The notes under the pieces were generated by a model, which was given only the letters and a program-made list of their open reading frames with translations, did no database searches and was not told the origin of the DNA. A DNA stretch of 28,656 nt from a virus. The position numbers were made by a program, and so were the translations under genes. Below, piece after piece: positions 11,827 to 19,694 of the stretch (positions within the stretch are counted from its first letter, which is position 1; each line of letters opens with the position of its first letter). The stretch spans positions 1 to 28,656 of IMG/VR virus record IMGVR_UViG_3300025872_000234, one strand, 5' to 3'.

Positions 11827-12156
11827 TTGATAAATCCTTTCTATACACTTCGGTGCTACGGTAGGCATGAGATCCAAACCTATTACAAGGGCAAGGACAA
11901 GCTAGAGCTATTGCATGATGGTTGGAAGAGGTTCAACTATTGCTTTGATATTAACTACGCTGTTATTATTGATTACAGGGAGTATGTGTTGTTTGATGGC
12001 CCTGATGACACCGGGACTAGGTGTATAAAGGTTTCATTTCATGACTACAGCTATGTTTATGCTGCCTATTCCTTGGAGTCGTTTGAGAAGTGGTTAGAAG
12101 AAAATTACTTACCTTTGTATAATAATATAAATCAAAATGAAGAAAATAAATCCTGA
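11827..12156 (+). CDS. Hypothetical protein with TTG start (109 aa)
   Basis: No in-frame ATG exists near the beginning, so the likely start is TTG 11827, two bases after the preceding stop. The protein is rich in aromatic residues (FYTLRCYG, WKRFNYCFDINYAVIIDYRE, FHDYSYVYAAYS) and ends with an acidic and Asn-rich tail. The regular strand pattern suggests a small beta-rich domain. No family is recognised. Its 3' end overlaps the holin-like gene by 20 bases and contains that gene's promoter box. Confidence 0.6.
   Translation: MINPFYTLRCYGRHEIQTYYKGKDKLELLHDGWKRFNYCFDINYAVIIDYREYVLFDGPDDTGTRCIKVSFHDYSYVYAAYSLESFEKWLEENYLPLYNNINQNEENKS
12110..12117 (+). promoter_or_regulatory. -7 box TACCTTTG for holin candidate
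   Basis: This exact TAnnTTTG match lies inside the end of the 109-residue gene, 19 bases before the ATG at 12137. TTTG at 12082-12085 is 24 bases upstream, slightly long for a -33 element. The box would give the holin candidate its own timing. Confidence 0.45.
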
Positions 12157-12322
12157 CTTTGCAACAACTATTCTAGGACTACTTGTTGCTGTTGCTAACG
12201 CTTGGCTGACCATTGATTGGGACAACTTTGAATGGACACCAAATAACTGCATGAAAATCGGAATTTCAGCGATTATCGCTATGGGAGGTTACATGACAAC
12301 AATTAAAACAACTAAGAAATGA
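12137..12322 (+). CDS. Two-span membrane protein, holin candidate (61 aa)
   Basis: Two hydrophobic segments (TTILGLLVAVANAWL, about residues 10-24, and IGISAIIAMGGYM, about 41-53) are joined by a polar, tryptophan-containing loop (TIDWDNFEWTPNN), and the C-terminus is basic (TIKTTKK). The size, the hairpin topology and a charged tail are those of class II holins, which time lysis by piercing the inner membrane. The lysis context is a DUF5675-like protein and a membrane/coiled-coil protein within 2 kb. Its own promoter box lies 19 bases upstream. It overlaps the next gene in an ATGA. Confidence 0.65.
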   Translation: MKKINPDFATTILGLLVAVANAWLTIDWDNFEWTPNNCMKIGISAIIAMGGYMTTIKTTKK

Positions 12323-12558
12323 ATCTACTAAAACCTGAAAGTTTTGAGGATGTGTCCATAGACATGGACGCTCCTTCAACAATTGAGAGTCACAAGGGCG
12401 AGAAGGCTAAGGACTTCTTCTGCGACCATTGGGCGGACGGAAAGAAAGCCTTGTTGTTGGCGCACGACATGGTAAAGAACCCTATCGTTAAGTTAATTAT
12501 TAAGTGCTGCATCTTCTTGGGTGACGGTATAAGCGAGAGGATTTGTACTGAAAATTAA
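12319..12558 (+). CDS. Hypothetical small protein (79 aa)
   Basis: Translation is coupled to the holin candidate (ATGA). An acidic, polar N-terminus (KPESFEDVSIDMDAPST) precedes KAKDFFCDHWADGKKALLLA and an amphipathic or weakly hydrophobic helix (NPIVKLIIKCCIFLGD). The arrangement recalls small proteins found beside holins in Bacteroidota phages, but no function is known to me. Three cysteines are present. It may associate with membrane through the C-terminal helix. Confidence 0.6.
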   Translation: MNLLKPESFEDVSIDMDAPSTIESHKGEKAKDFFCDHWADGKKALLLAHDMVKNPIVKLIIKCCIFLGDGISERICTEN

Positions 12559-12560
12559 AC

Positions 12561-12568
12561 TATATTTG
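12561..12568 (+). promoter_or_regulatory. -7 box TATATTTG
   Basis: This exact TAnnTTTG match lies just after the stop of the 79-residue gene and 16 bases before the ATG at 12585. TTTG at 12542-12545 is 15 bases upstream, a shorter spacing than usual. Confidence 0.55.
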
Positions 12569-12584
12569 TAAAAAATTAAATCAA

Positions 12585-12815
12585 ATGGAAAAAGTAACAC
12601 AGGAAGAATTAAAAAAGATTCAGGACATGAACTCTGAATTTAATAAGGCTAAGATGGCCTTGGGAGACATCGAGCTTCAGAAGCAGGGTATCTTGGACAG
12701 CATCAATATGATGCGTGCTGAGTTCTCAAACCATGAGAGGACTCTCATTGAGAAGTACGGCAAGGATGCGGTTATTAATGTTCAGACGGGGGAGGTAACT
12801 AAAAAACAAAAATAA
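12585..12815 (+). CDS. Small coiled-coil protein (76 aa)
   Basis: After MEKVTQEELKKIQDMNSEFN the protein is a continuous helix with heptad spacing to about residue 55, then ends YGKDAVINVQTGEVTKKQK. The C-terminal GKDAVIN(V/I)QTGEV pattern is one I recall in small proteins of crAss-like and flavobacterial phages, whose role is unknown. It has its own promoter (12561) and precedes the 113-residue protein by one base, so it heads a separate operon. Confidence 0.7.
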   Translation: MEKVTQEELKKIQDMNSEFNKAKMALGDIELQKQGILDSINMMRAEFSNHERTLIEKYGKDAVINVQTGEVTKKQK

Positions 12816-12816
12816 A

Positions 12817-13158
12817 ATGACACCGGGCAAGTTCATTGGTATGCTATTTCAGTCTAGGGACATGATGCACATCGCTCATCTTCAGACCACATCATTTGCT
12901 GAACATAAGGCCTTGAATGGATACTATGACGGCATCTTGGACCTCACTGACAAGTTTAGTGAGGTTTACTTTGGTAGATTCAAAAGGGTTGAGATTGTTA
13001 TCCCTGAGGCTAAGATTATGTCTTCGGCTGAGCATTTGAAAGAGATGCAGCAAACCATTGACTCCGAGAGAAACAATTATCCATCCGAGATTCAGAACAT
13101 CATGGACGAGATGTTGGCATTGATTAACAAAACATTGTATTTATTAACATTAGTATAG
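12817..13158 (+). CDS. Helical bundle protein, DUF5856-like (113 aa)
   Basis: The pattern GMLFQSRDMMHIAHLQTTSF, AEHKALNGYYDGILDLTDKF and a following SEVYFGRF matches a phage family I recall as DUF5856. Histidines and acidic residues spaced along predicted helices (MMHIAH, AEHKAL) recall ferritin-like four-helix bundles, but metal binding is not shown. The rest is helical to the end (SERNNYPSEIQNIMDEMLAL). The gene lies one base after the previous stop. No operational role can be given. Confidence 0.65.
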   Translation: MTPGKFIGMLFQSRDMMHIAHLQTTSFAEHKALNGYYDGILDLTDKFSEVYFGRFKRVEIVIPEAKIMSSAEHLKEMQQTIDSERNNYPSEIQNIMDEMLALINKTLYLLTLV

Positions 13159-13159
13159 T

Positions 13160-13921
13160 ATGGCAAAGATTAGCACCTACCCATTTCCTGCAACTCCTTC
13201 GGCTAGTGACTATGTCATTGGCACGGACACAAATGATTCATCGGCTACCAAGAACTTTATGATATCTGATATCATAGCTCTTGCGGGCAGCACCTATGTT
13301 CCCTATACCGGAGCAACCCAAAATGTAGACTTGGGTAGTAATGCTTTATATACATACGGTATTGTTTTACAAGGGGGGACTATTGTAGATGGTAATGATA
13401 GCGAGGGAACAGCAGGTCAGGTACTGACTAGTCAGGGTCCGGGTAATATGCCTTTGTGGCAGGACATCCCTGAGAATGTATATGGATCATTTTATGATAC
13501 AACCACTCAAACCTGTGGGCTAGATGATATAGAGGCGATGACATACGACACAACAGTGGTGTCTAATGGCGTTTCTATTGTTGCAAACAGTCAGATTACA
13601 TTTGCATACAGTGGTGTATATAATATTCAGTTCTCTGCTCAGCTTTACAGGACAGCGGGTGGATCTTCAAAACAGGTAACCATTTGGCTTAGAAAGAATG
13701 GTGTTGATGTTGATTGGTCTGCAGGATACGTTACAATGCAGGCAAATGGAGACTTTTTAATTTCATCTTGGAATTATTTTGAAAGTGTTAATGCGGGAGA
13801 CTATGTTGAAATAATGTGGAGTCAGAACGATGCAATAGAAATTGCTGCTGCTCCTCCTAACATCGGTATACCTTATCCTGCTACTCCGTCAGTTATTTTA
13901 ACAGCTAGTAAGGTTTCTTAA
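13160..13921 (+). CDS. Tail fibre-like protein with jelly-roll end (253 aa)
   Basis: The N-terminal part (STYPFPATPSASDYVIGTD) and the segment VPYTGATQNVDLGSNALYTY are typical of short fibre or spike proteins of Bacteroidota phages and prophages, followed by a Gly-rich linker (GTAGQVLTSQGPGNMPLWQD). Residues about 105-253 alternate in strands: GVYNIQFSAQLYR, KQVTIWLRKNGVDVD, DYVEIMWSQND and SVILTASKV. This resembles C1q/TNF-type jelly rolls that trimerise and bind receptors. The fold is inferred from pattern. Together with the triple-repeat fibre it gives the phage two candidate receptor-binding proteins. Confidence 0.75.
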   Translation: MAKISTYPFPATPSASDYVIGTDTNDSSATKNFMISDIIALAGSTYVPYTGATQNVDLGSNALYTYGIVLQGGTIVDGNDSEGTAGQVLTSQGPGNMPLWQDIPENVYGSFYDTTTQTCGLDDIEAMTYDTTVVSNGVSIVANSQITFAYSGVYNIQFSAQLYRTAGGSSKQVTIWLRKNGVDVDWSAGYVTMQANGDFLISSWNYFESVNAGDYVEIMWSQNDAIEIAAAPPNIGIPYPATPSVILTASKVS

Positions 13922-14148
13922 TGGACATCAGGAAGATATCTGTAGGCCCTGATTATAAGGGTGGAGCGATGCACTATGTGGTCGGTCAGAAGGTTCTTAG
14001 TGAATCTAATGAAATCCACCTTATAAAGTTAGATCCTGAGAAGATGTCTGTCAAGATATATGTGATAAACGACAAGCAGGAGGTTTGTCTTTGGAAGGAG
14101 TTCAACTCAAATATGCCAACTTCAATTGAATATAATATAAGTTTTTAG
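13921..14148 (+). CDS. Conserved small phage protein (75 aa)
   Basis: The start overlaps the fibre stop by one base (TAATG). MDIRKISVGPDYKGGAMHYV, then VGQKVLS, and a strand-rich remainder (KMSVKIYVINDKQEVCLWKE) match a small protein type I recall from crAss-like and flavobacterial phages that lies next to packaging genes; no function is established. It ends immediately before the cpn10-like gene, so the two are likely co-translated. Confidence 0.7.
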   Translation: MDIRKISVGPDYKGGAMHYVVGQKVLSESNEIHLIKLDPEKMSVKIYVINDKQEVCLWKEFNSNMPTSIEYNISF

Positions 14149-14718
14149 ATGAAATCTCCATTCTATTTCATAGCATCGCCTGTGAATGGAAGAAGATACG
14201 ACAACACAAGAAAGATTGGTGGGATAGATTTAATAGTGAGCACATCGGAGGAGGACCATAAGTTCTCTAACAGATATGCTAAAGTCGTTGAAACTCCATT
14301 AGGATACACGGGTCCGATAGCTCCGGGTGACACACTTCTTGTTCACCACAACGCCTTTAAGTTTTACAACGACATGAAGGGTAGGCAGAAGAGCGGTAAA
14401 AGTTTTTTTAGAGATGATATATTTTTTATTGAGAACGATCAATTCTTCTTATATAAGAAGGGTGATAAATGGTATTCGCACGATAGGTTTTGTTTTGTTA
14501 AACCTATTGCGGCAACTGAATCTTATATAAAGAAGCCATTTTCAGAGGAACCACTGATGGGTGTAATGATGTACCCTAACGATTACCTTATTTCAAAGGG
14601 GGTAAATAGTGGGGACACGGTTTGCTTTTCTCCTGACAGTGAGTATGAGTTCACTGTGGATGGAGAGAAGTTGTATAGGATGTACGACCATCAGATAACA
14701 ATTAAATTAAATGACTAG
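14149..14718 (+). CDS. Possible double cpn10 (GroES-like) protein (189 aa)
   Basis: Two parts resemble GroES strands. Residues about 15-75 hold RYAKVVETPLGYTGPIAPGD and TLLVHHNAFKF, as in the GEVVAVG..VK.GD.V.F pattern of cpn10. Residues about 136-189 repeat it as MGVMMYPNDY, GVNSGDTVCFSPDSEYEFTV and the closing DGEKLYRMYDHQITI, similar to the GroES end strand. A tandem cpn10-like layout of this kind would be about twice the size of GroES. No clear mobile loop is seen, although STSEEDHKFSN lies where it would be. It sits between a small virion-associated gene and TerS, far from groES. The relation to cpn10 is inference from pattern; a structural protein is the alternative. Confidence 0.55.
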   Translation: MKSPFYFIASPVNGRRYDNTRKIGGIDLIVSTSEEDHKFSNRYAKVVETPLGYTGPIAPGDTLLVHHNAFKFYNDMKGRQKSGKSFFRDDIFFIENDQFFLYKKGDKWYSHDRFCFVKPIAATESYIKKPFSEEPLMGVMMYPNDYLISKGVNSGDTVCFSPDSEYEFTVDGEKLYRMYDHQITIKLND

Positions 14719-14992
14719 TAAAGAAATCAAATTAAGAATTATATCAGCAGGTCACAGGGCTGTAGAGCAACTCATAAAGGTTGCCGAGGAAGAAATCATA
14801 AAGCCCGACCCGGAGGATGAGCTTGCTGCTGACAGGCTAAAGAATGCTGCCGCTACAAAGAAGTTGGCTATATTCGATGCCTTTGAGATATTGAGCAGGA
14901 TAGAGTCCGAGAAAGAAAGTTTGGAGGCTATTGATAGGGGATCAACTAAGGTAGACACAAAACAAGGCTTTGCAGAAAGAAGATCAAAATAG
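14711..14992 (+). CDS. Small terminase subunit candidate (93 aa)
   Basis: The gene lies directly before TerL, overlaps it by 23 bases and overlaps the previous gene by eight. The protein is almost wholly helical: IKLRIISAGHRAVEQLIKVA, then DELAADRLKNAAATKKLAIF and FEILSRIESEKESLE, with a disordered end (KQGFAERRSK). Small terminases recognise phage DNA and form rings that stimulate TerL. No clear helix-turn-helix is seen, so the call rests mainly on position and size. Confidence 0.6.
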   Translation: MTSKEIKLRIISAGHRAVEQLIKVAEEEIIKPDPEDELAADRLKNAAATKKLAIFDAFEILSRIESEKESLEAIDRGSTKVDTKQGFAERRSK

Positions 14993-17219
14993 TTTACTGT
15001 ATAGGGTTGTAAAGGACCACATAGTACAGAGTGTTGTTGGAAACAAGAACAGGTCCAAGTCTTGGAGTTATGGCTACAACAAGCAGTATGATGTTGTTGT
15101 TATTTCAAAGACGGGTCAGATAGGTGACATCATAAATATATCAGGAGTAAACATTGCGCTACCTCCTACTCCAAGGGTTTGCTACAGCAGGAGTAATTCT
15201 AAGGTCGAGCAGTATTGGGAGAGAAGGGATTTGCCAAAGGAACTAGATAAGATTCAGTCTATCTTCCAATGGAACGAGAAGCCAACGGAGTTTAAGAGTA
15301 AGTGGGTTGATTATATCGAGCAGGAGTTTGATTACAGGGAGAATGGATTTTGGTTTTACAATAATGGTAAGCCCTGCTACATAACAGGGTCACACTATAT
15401 GTACCTGCAATGGGCGAGTATAGATATAGGTTATCCTGATTTTCGGGAAGCCAACAGAATATATTGGTTGTTTTGGGAGGCGTGTAAGGCTGACGATAGA
15501 TCCTTTGGTATGATATACCTAAAGATCAGGCGTTCGGGATTTTCGTTTATGTCTTCAACAGAGTGTGTAAACATTGGAACACTTGCTAAAAATGCAAGGG
15601 TTGGTATTCTATCAAAGACGGGTGCTGACGCTAAGAAGATGTTTACCGATAAGGTTGTTCCAATTAACAACAGGTTGCCATTCTTTTTCAAGCCTATTAT
15701 GGATGGTATGGATAAGCCAAAGACTGAGCTAGCGTTCAGAGTTCCTGCCTCCAAGATTACAAAGAAGAATATGTATGACAATAGCGAGGATTACATAGAG
15801 GGGTTGGATACTACAATAGATTGGAAGAACACAGAAGAGAACAGTTACGATGGTGAGAAGTTAGCTTTCCTAGCCCATGACGAGAGCGGTAAGTGGATCA
15901 AGCCAAATAATATATTAAACAATTGGCGGGTAACCAAGACCTGTCTCAGGTTGGGTAGTAAGATAATTGGTAAGTGTATGATGGGTTCAACATCCAATGC
16001 GTTGAGCAAGGGTGGTGATAACTTCAAGAAGCTGTACGAGGATTCAAGTGTTGCCACAAGGAATGCAAACGGTCAGACCAAGAGTGGACTGTATGCGCTA
16101 TTTATTCCAATGGAGTGGAACATGGAGGGGTTTATTGACAGGTACGGTATGCCCGTGTTCAGAAGACCTGAGCAGCCTGTCGTTGGCGTAGATGGCAACT
16201 ACATTACCAATGGTGCCATAGACTATTGGGAGGCTGAGGTTGACTCATTAAAGAATGATGCTGACGCATTGAATGAGTTCTATCGTCAGTTTCCAAGAAC
16301 TGAGAGCCATGCCTTTAGGGACGAGAGTAAGCAAGCTATATTTAATCTTACTAAAATTTATCAACAAATTGACTACAACGATTCAATGATAAAGGAGCAC
16401 TATGTAACAAGGGGATCGTTTCATTGGAAGGATGGTATAAAGGATACCAAGGTTGTGTTCACTCCTGACAACAGGGGCAGGTTCTTGATTAGTTGGACAC
16501 CGCCAAAGCATCTGCAAAATAATGTGCATGAGAGGGGAGGAATTAAGTATCCGGGTAACGAGCACATAGGATCGTTTGGCTGTGACTCGTATGATATATC
16601 CGCTGTTGTTGGAGGAAGAGGATCGAATGGTTCTCTGCATGGAATGACCAAGTTCCATATGGATGAGGCTCCTACGAATGAATTCTTTTTGGAATACATT
16701 GCAAGGCCTCAAACGGCTGAGATATTTTTTGAGGAGGTACTGATGGCTTGTGTATTCTACGGTATGCCGATACTCATAGAGAACAATAAGCCAAGGCTAC
16801 TATATCATTTTAAGAACAGGGGATATAGGGCGTTCTGTATGAATAGGCCCGACAAGCAATACAATAAACTATCAAAGACAGAGAGGGAGTTGGGTGGCAT
16901 ACCTAATACTTCTGAGGATGTGAGGCAGGCTCATGCTGCGGCAATAGAGAGCTACATTGAGAAGTATATAGGATTGGACTTGGCGGCCACATATAGAGAT
17001 CCTGAGCTTATGGGATCGATGCCGTTCACAAGAACATTGGAGGATTGGGCTAAGTTTGATATTAATGACAGGACTAGGTTCGATGCCTGTATCAGTTCAG
17101 GGCTAGCCATTATGGCCAACCAAAAGCACATTTATATGCCCGAAAAAAAAGAATCAAAAATAAGTATTACCTTTGCTAGGTATCGTAATGATGGTACATC
17201 AAGTCAATTGATTAAATGA
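14970..17219 (+). CDS. terL: Large terminase subunit, TerL (749 aa)
   Basis: TerL is the ATP-driven motor and nuclease that packages DNA into the capsid. No ATG lies near the beginning, so TTG 14970 is the likely start. The ATPase shows Walker B LAFLAHDESGKW (Asp304, Glu305). The P-loop region appears as YLKIRRSGFSFMSSTE (about 181-196), lacking the classic GKS/T, as in several divergent phage terminases. The RNase H-like nuclease has acidic candidates Asp539 or Asp542 (FGCDSYD), Glu604 (ILIENNK) and Asp705 (FDACISSG). The length of 749 residues suits the crAss-like and related group. It overlaps TerS and the portal start (ATGA). Confidence 0.85.
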   Translation: MQKEDQNSLLYRVVKDHIVQSVVGNKNRSKSWSYGYNKQYDVVVISKTGQIGDIINISGVNIALPPTPRVCYSRSNSKVEQYWERRDLPKELDKIQSIFQWNEKPTEFKSKWVDYIEQEFDYRENGFWFYNNGKPCYITGSHYMYLQWASIDIGYPDFREANRIYWLFWEACKADDRSFGMIYLKIRRSGFSFMSSTECVNIGTLAKNARVGILSKTGADAKKMFTDKVVPINNRLPFFFKPIMDGMDKPKTELAFRVPASKITKKNMYDNSEDYIEGLDTTIDWKNTEENSYDGEKLAFLAHDESGKWIKPNNILNNWRVTKTCLRLGSKIIGKCMMGSTSNALSKGGDNFKKLYEDSSVATRNANGQTKSGLYALFIPMEWNMEGFIDRYGMPVFRRPEQPVVGVDGNYITNGAIDYWEAEVDSLKNDADALNEFYRQFPRTESHAFRDESKQAIFNLTKIYQQIDYNDSMIKEHYVTRGSFHWKDGIKDTKVVFTPDNRGRFLISWTPPKHLQNNVHERGGIKYPGNEHIGSFGCDSYDISAVVGGRGSNGSLHGMTKFHMDEAPTNEFFLEYIARPQTAEIFFEEVLMACVFYGMPILIENNKPRLLYHFKNRGYRAFCMNRPDKQYNKLSKTERELGGIPNTSEDVRQAHAAAIESYIEKYIGLDLAATYRDPELMGSMPFTRTLEDWAKFDINDRTRFDACISSGLAIMANQKHIYMPEKKESKISITFARYRNDGTSSQLIK

Positions 17220-19651
17220 AGGACGTATTAATAGACATTACATCTACAACATTTCCAAGTCAGACAGCGTCTGACGCAGAGAAAGCATCAGAGCAATATG
17301 GCCTACAGGTTGGTCAAGCTATTCAATACGAATGGTTTCGAAAGGATGGTACATCCTGTCGTTACTACAGCAGATGGAGAGACTTCCATAGGCTAAGATT
17401 ATACGCAAGAGGAGAGCAGTCCATTCAGAAATATAAGAATGAGTTGGCTGTTGATGGAGACCTTTCTTATTTGAATTTAGATTGGACACCTGTTCCTATC
17501 CTTCCAAAGTTTGTTGACATTGTTGTTAACGGAATGTCTGATAGACTATTTAAGATTAAGGCATACGCTCAGGATGCCATGTCCCAAGCCAAGAGAAATA
17601 AATATCAGGACATGGTTGAGACTCAGATGGCGGGAAAAGAATTATTGTCTCAGATTCAGCAGCTAACAGGAGCCAATCCATTTGTTATCGAACCTGATAG
17701 GTTACCTGAGAACGATGAGGAGCTTTCTTTATTTATGCAGCTTAACTATAAGCCTGCTATTGAGATTGCTGAGGAGACTGCTATCAATACAATATTTGAC
17801 GAGAACCATTATCAGGATATAAGAAAGAGATTAGATTATGACATCACAACCATAGGGATTGGTATTGCAAAGCATGAGTTCCTGATGGGTGAGGGTGTTA
17901 GAATATCATATGTTGATCCGGCTAATGTGGTTTACAGCTACACTGAGGATCCGTACTTTAAGGATTGTTTCTATTGGGGCGAGATTAAGACACTGCCATT
18001 AACAGAGTTATTGAAGATTGATCCTAACCTTACTAAAGAGGATTTGGATGAGATATCTAAATACAGTCAGGGTTGGTATGATTATTATAATGTCGCAAGA
18101 TTTTATGAGAACAGCGTGTTCTTTAGGGACACCTGCACTCTAATGTATTTTAATTATAAGACCACAAAGAAGATGGTCTATAAAAAGAAAATACTAGAGA
18201 GTGGTGGAACACGGGTTATAGAGAAGGACGACACATTTAATCCTCCTGCCGAGATGATGGAGGAGGGTAACTTTGAGAAGATGGAGAAGACCATTGATGT
18301 TTGGTACGAGGGCATCATGGTTATGGGAACAAATATATTACTTAAGTGGGAACTCGCTGAGAACATGGTGAGACCAAAGTCATCATCTCAGCACGCAGTA
18401 TCTAACTATGTGGCTTGCGCTCCAAGGATGTACAAGGGTGTGATCGAGTCATTGGTTAGGAGGATGATACCATTCGCTGACCTTATTCAGATTACACATT
18501 TGAAATTGCAGCAGATTATTGCTAGGGTAGTACCCGATGGCGTATTCATTGATGCAGATGGTTTAAATGAGGTTGACTTGGGTACAGGTGCAGCCTACAA
18601 TCCGGAGGACGCCCTTCGTTTATATTTCCAAACGGGTAGCGTTATCGGTAGGAGCTACACTCAGGATGGTGAGTTTAATAACGCAAGGGTTCCTATTCAG
18701 CAGCTTACATCCAACTCAGGTGCTTCAAAGACACAGATGTTGATTGCTAACTACAATCACTACTTGGACATGATCCGGGCTGTGACAGGACTTAATGAGG
18801 CAAGGGACGGTTCAACTCCTGATCCAAACTCGTTAGTTGGATTACAGAAGCTAGCCGCATTGAATTCAAATACTGCAACAAGGCACATACTTGAGGCGGG
18901 TCTTTTTATATACAGGACACTATCTGAGGCTGTCACATACAGGATAGCTGACATATTAGAGTACGCTGACTTTAAGGATGACTTTGCCAATAGAATTGGA
19001 AAATATAATGTATCTATATTGGATGAGATATCTGATCTTTATATTTACGACTTTGGAATATTTATAGAGGTTGCCCCTGATGAAGAGCAGAAGGCTCAGC
19101 TTGAGGCTAACATACAGATGGCGTTGTCTAAGGGAGACATTAACTTGGAGGACGCTATTGATATTAGGGAACTAAGAAACCTTAAGTTGGCTAATCAGCT
19201 ACTTAAATTAAAGCGTGTTAAAAAGCAGGACCGTGAGGAGAAGATGGAGATGCAGAAGCAGGCCATGGTTTCTCAACAGAATATGCAGTCACAACAGTTT
19301 GCAGCTCAGGCAGCAATGCAGAAGATGCAGATGGAGACAGAGTCAAAGATTCGTATCAAGCAGGCTGAGGTAGCATTTGATATGGAGAAGATGAAGGCTG
19401 AGGCTGAACTCAAATCTAGACTTATGGCTGAAGAGTTTAGCTATACATTAAAGGTTAATCAGCTATCTACAATGAGTTTGTCTGAGAGAGAGAAACAAAG
19501 AGAGGACGCTAAATCAAAAAGAATCAGTCAACAGAACAGTGAGCAATCAAAGCTCATAGATCAAAGAAAGAATAATCTACCTCCTGTAGATTTTGAATCC
19601 AACGAGGACAGCTTGGATGGCTTTGATTTGGCTGAGTTTTCTCCACGATAA
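17216..19651 (+). CDS. Portal protein (811 aa)
   Basis: The portal forms the dodecameric ring at one capsid vertex through which DNA passes. Support is position directly after TerL (ATGA overlap), length, and the pattern RLRLYARGEQSIQKYKNEL, LSYLNLDWTPVPILPKFVDI and VVNGMSDRLFKI, which resembles portals of crAss-like phages. The central part includes IGIGIAKHEFL, VRISYVDPANVVYSYTEDP and RAVTGLNEARDGSTPDPNS. Residues about 640-770 are a Gln/Lys/Glu-rich coiled coil (MQKQAMVSQQNMQSQQFAAQ), longer than needed for a minimal portal. The C-terminal tail is polar. The scaffold gene follows with its own promoter. Confidence 0.85.
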   Translation: MKDVLIDITSTTFPSQTASDAEKASEQYGLQVGQAIQYEWFRKDGTSCRYYSRWRDFHRLRLYARGEQSIQKYKNELAVDGDLSYLNLDWTPVPILPKFVDIVVNGMSDRLFKIKAYAQDAMSQAKRNKYQDMVETQMAGKELLSQIQQLTGANPFVIEPDRLPENDEELSLFMQLNYKPAIEIAEETAINTIFDENHYQDIRKRLDYDITTIGIGIAKHEFLMGEGVRISYVDPANVVYSYTEDPYFKDCFYWGEIKTLPLTELLKIDPNLTKEDLDEISKYSQGWYDYYNVARFYENSVFFRDTCTLMYFNYKTTKKMVYKKKILESGGTRVIEKDDTFNPPAEMMEEGNFEKMEKTIDVWYEGIMVMGTNILLKWELAENMVRPKSSSQHAVSNYVACAPRMYKGVIESLVRRMIPFADLIQITHLKLQQIIARVVPDGVFIDADGLNEVDLGTGAAYNPEDALRLYFQTGSVIGRSYTQDGEFNNARVPIQQLTSNSGASKTQMLIANYNHYLDMIRAVTGLNEARDGSTPDPNSLVGLQKLAALNSNTATRHILEAGLFIYRTLSEAVTYRIADILEYADFKDDFANRIGKYNVSILDEISDLYIYDFGIFIEVAPDEEQKAQLEANIQMALSKGDINLEDAIDIRELRNLKLANQLLKLKRVKKQDREEKMEMQKQAMVSQQNMQSQQFAAQAAMQKMQMETESKIRIKQAEVAFDMEKMKAEAELKSRLMAEEFSYTLKVNQLSTMSLSEREKQREDAKSKRISQQNSEQSKLIDQRKNNLPPVDFESNEDSLDGFDLAEFSPR

Positions 19652-19670
19652 ATCGTATTAAAAAAAATCA

Positions 19671-19678
19671 TAACTTTG
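19671..19678 (+). promoter_or_regulatory. -7 box TAACTTTG for scaffold and capsid genes
   Basis: This exact TAnnTTTG match lies between the portal stop and the ATG at 19695. Together with the terminator at 22226 it would define a scaffold-capsid transcription unit. No -33 TTG is obvious. Confidence 0.55.
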
Positions 19679-19694
19679 TTGAAAATTAAATTAA

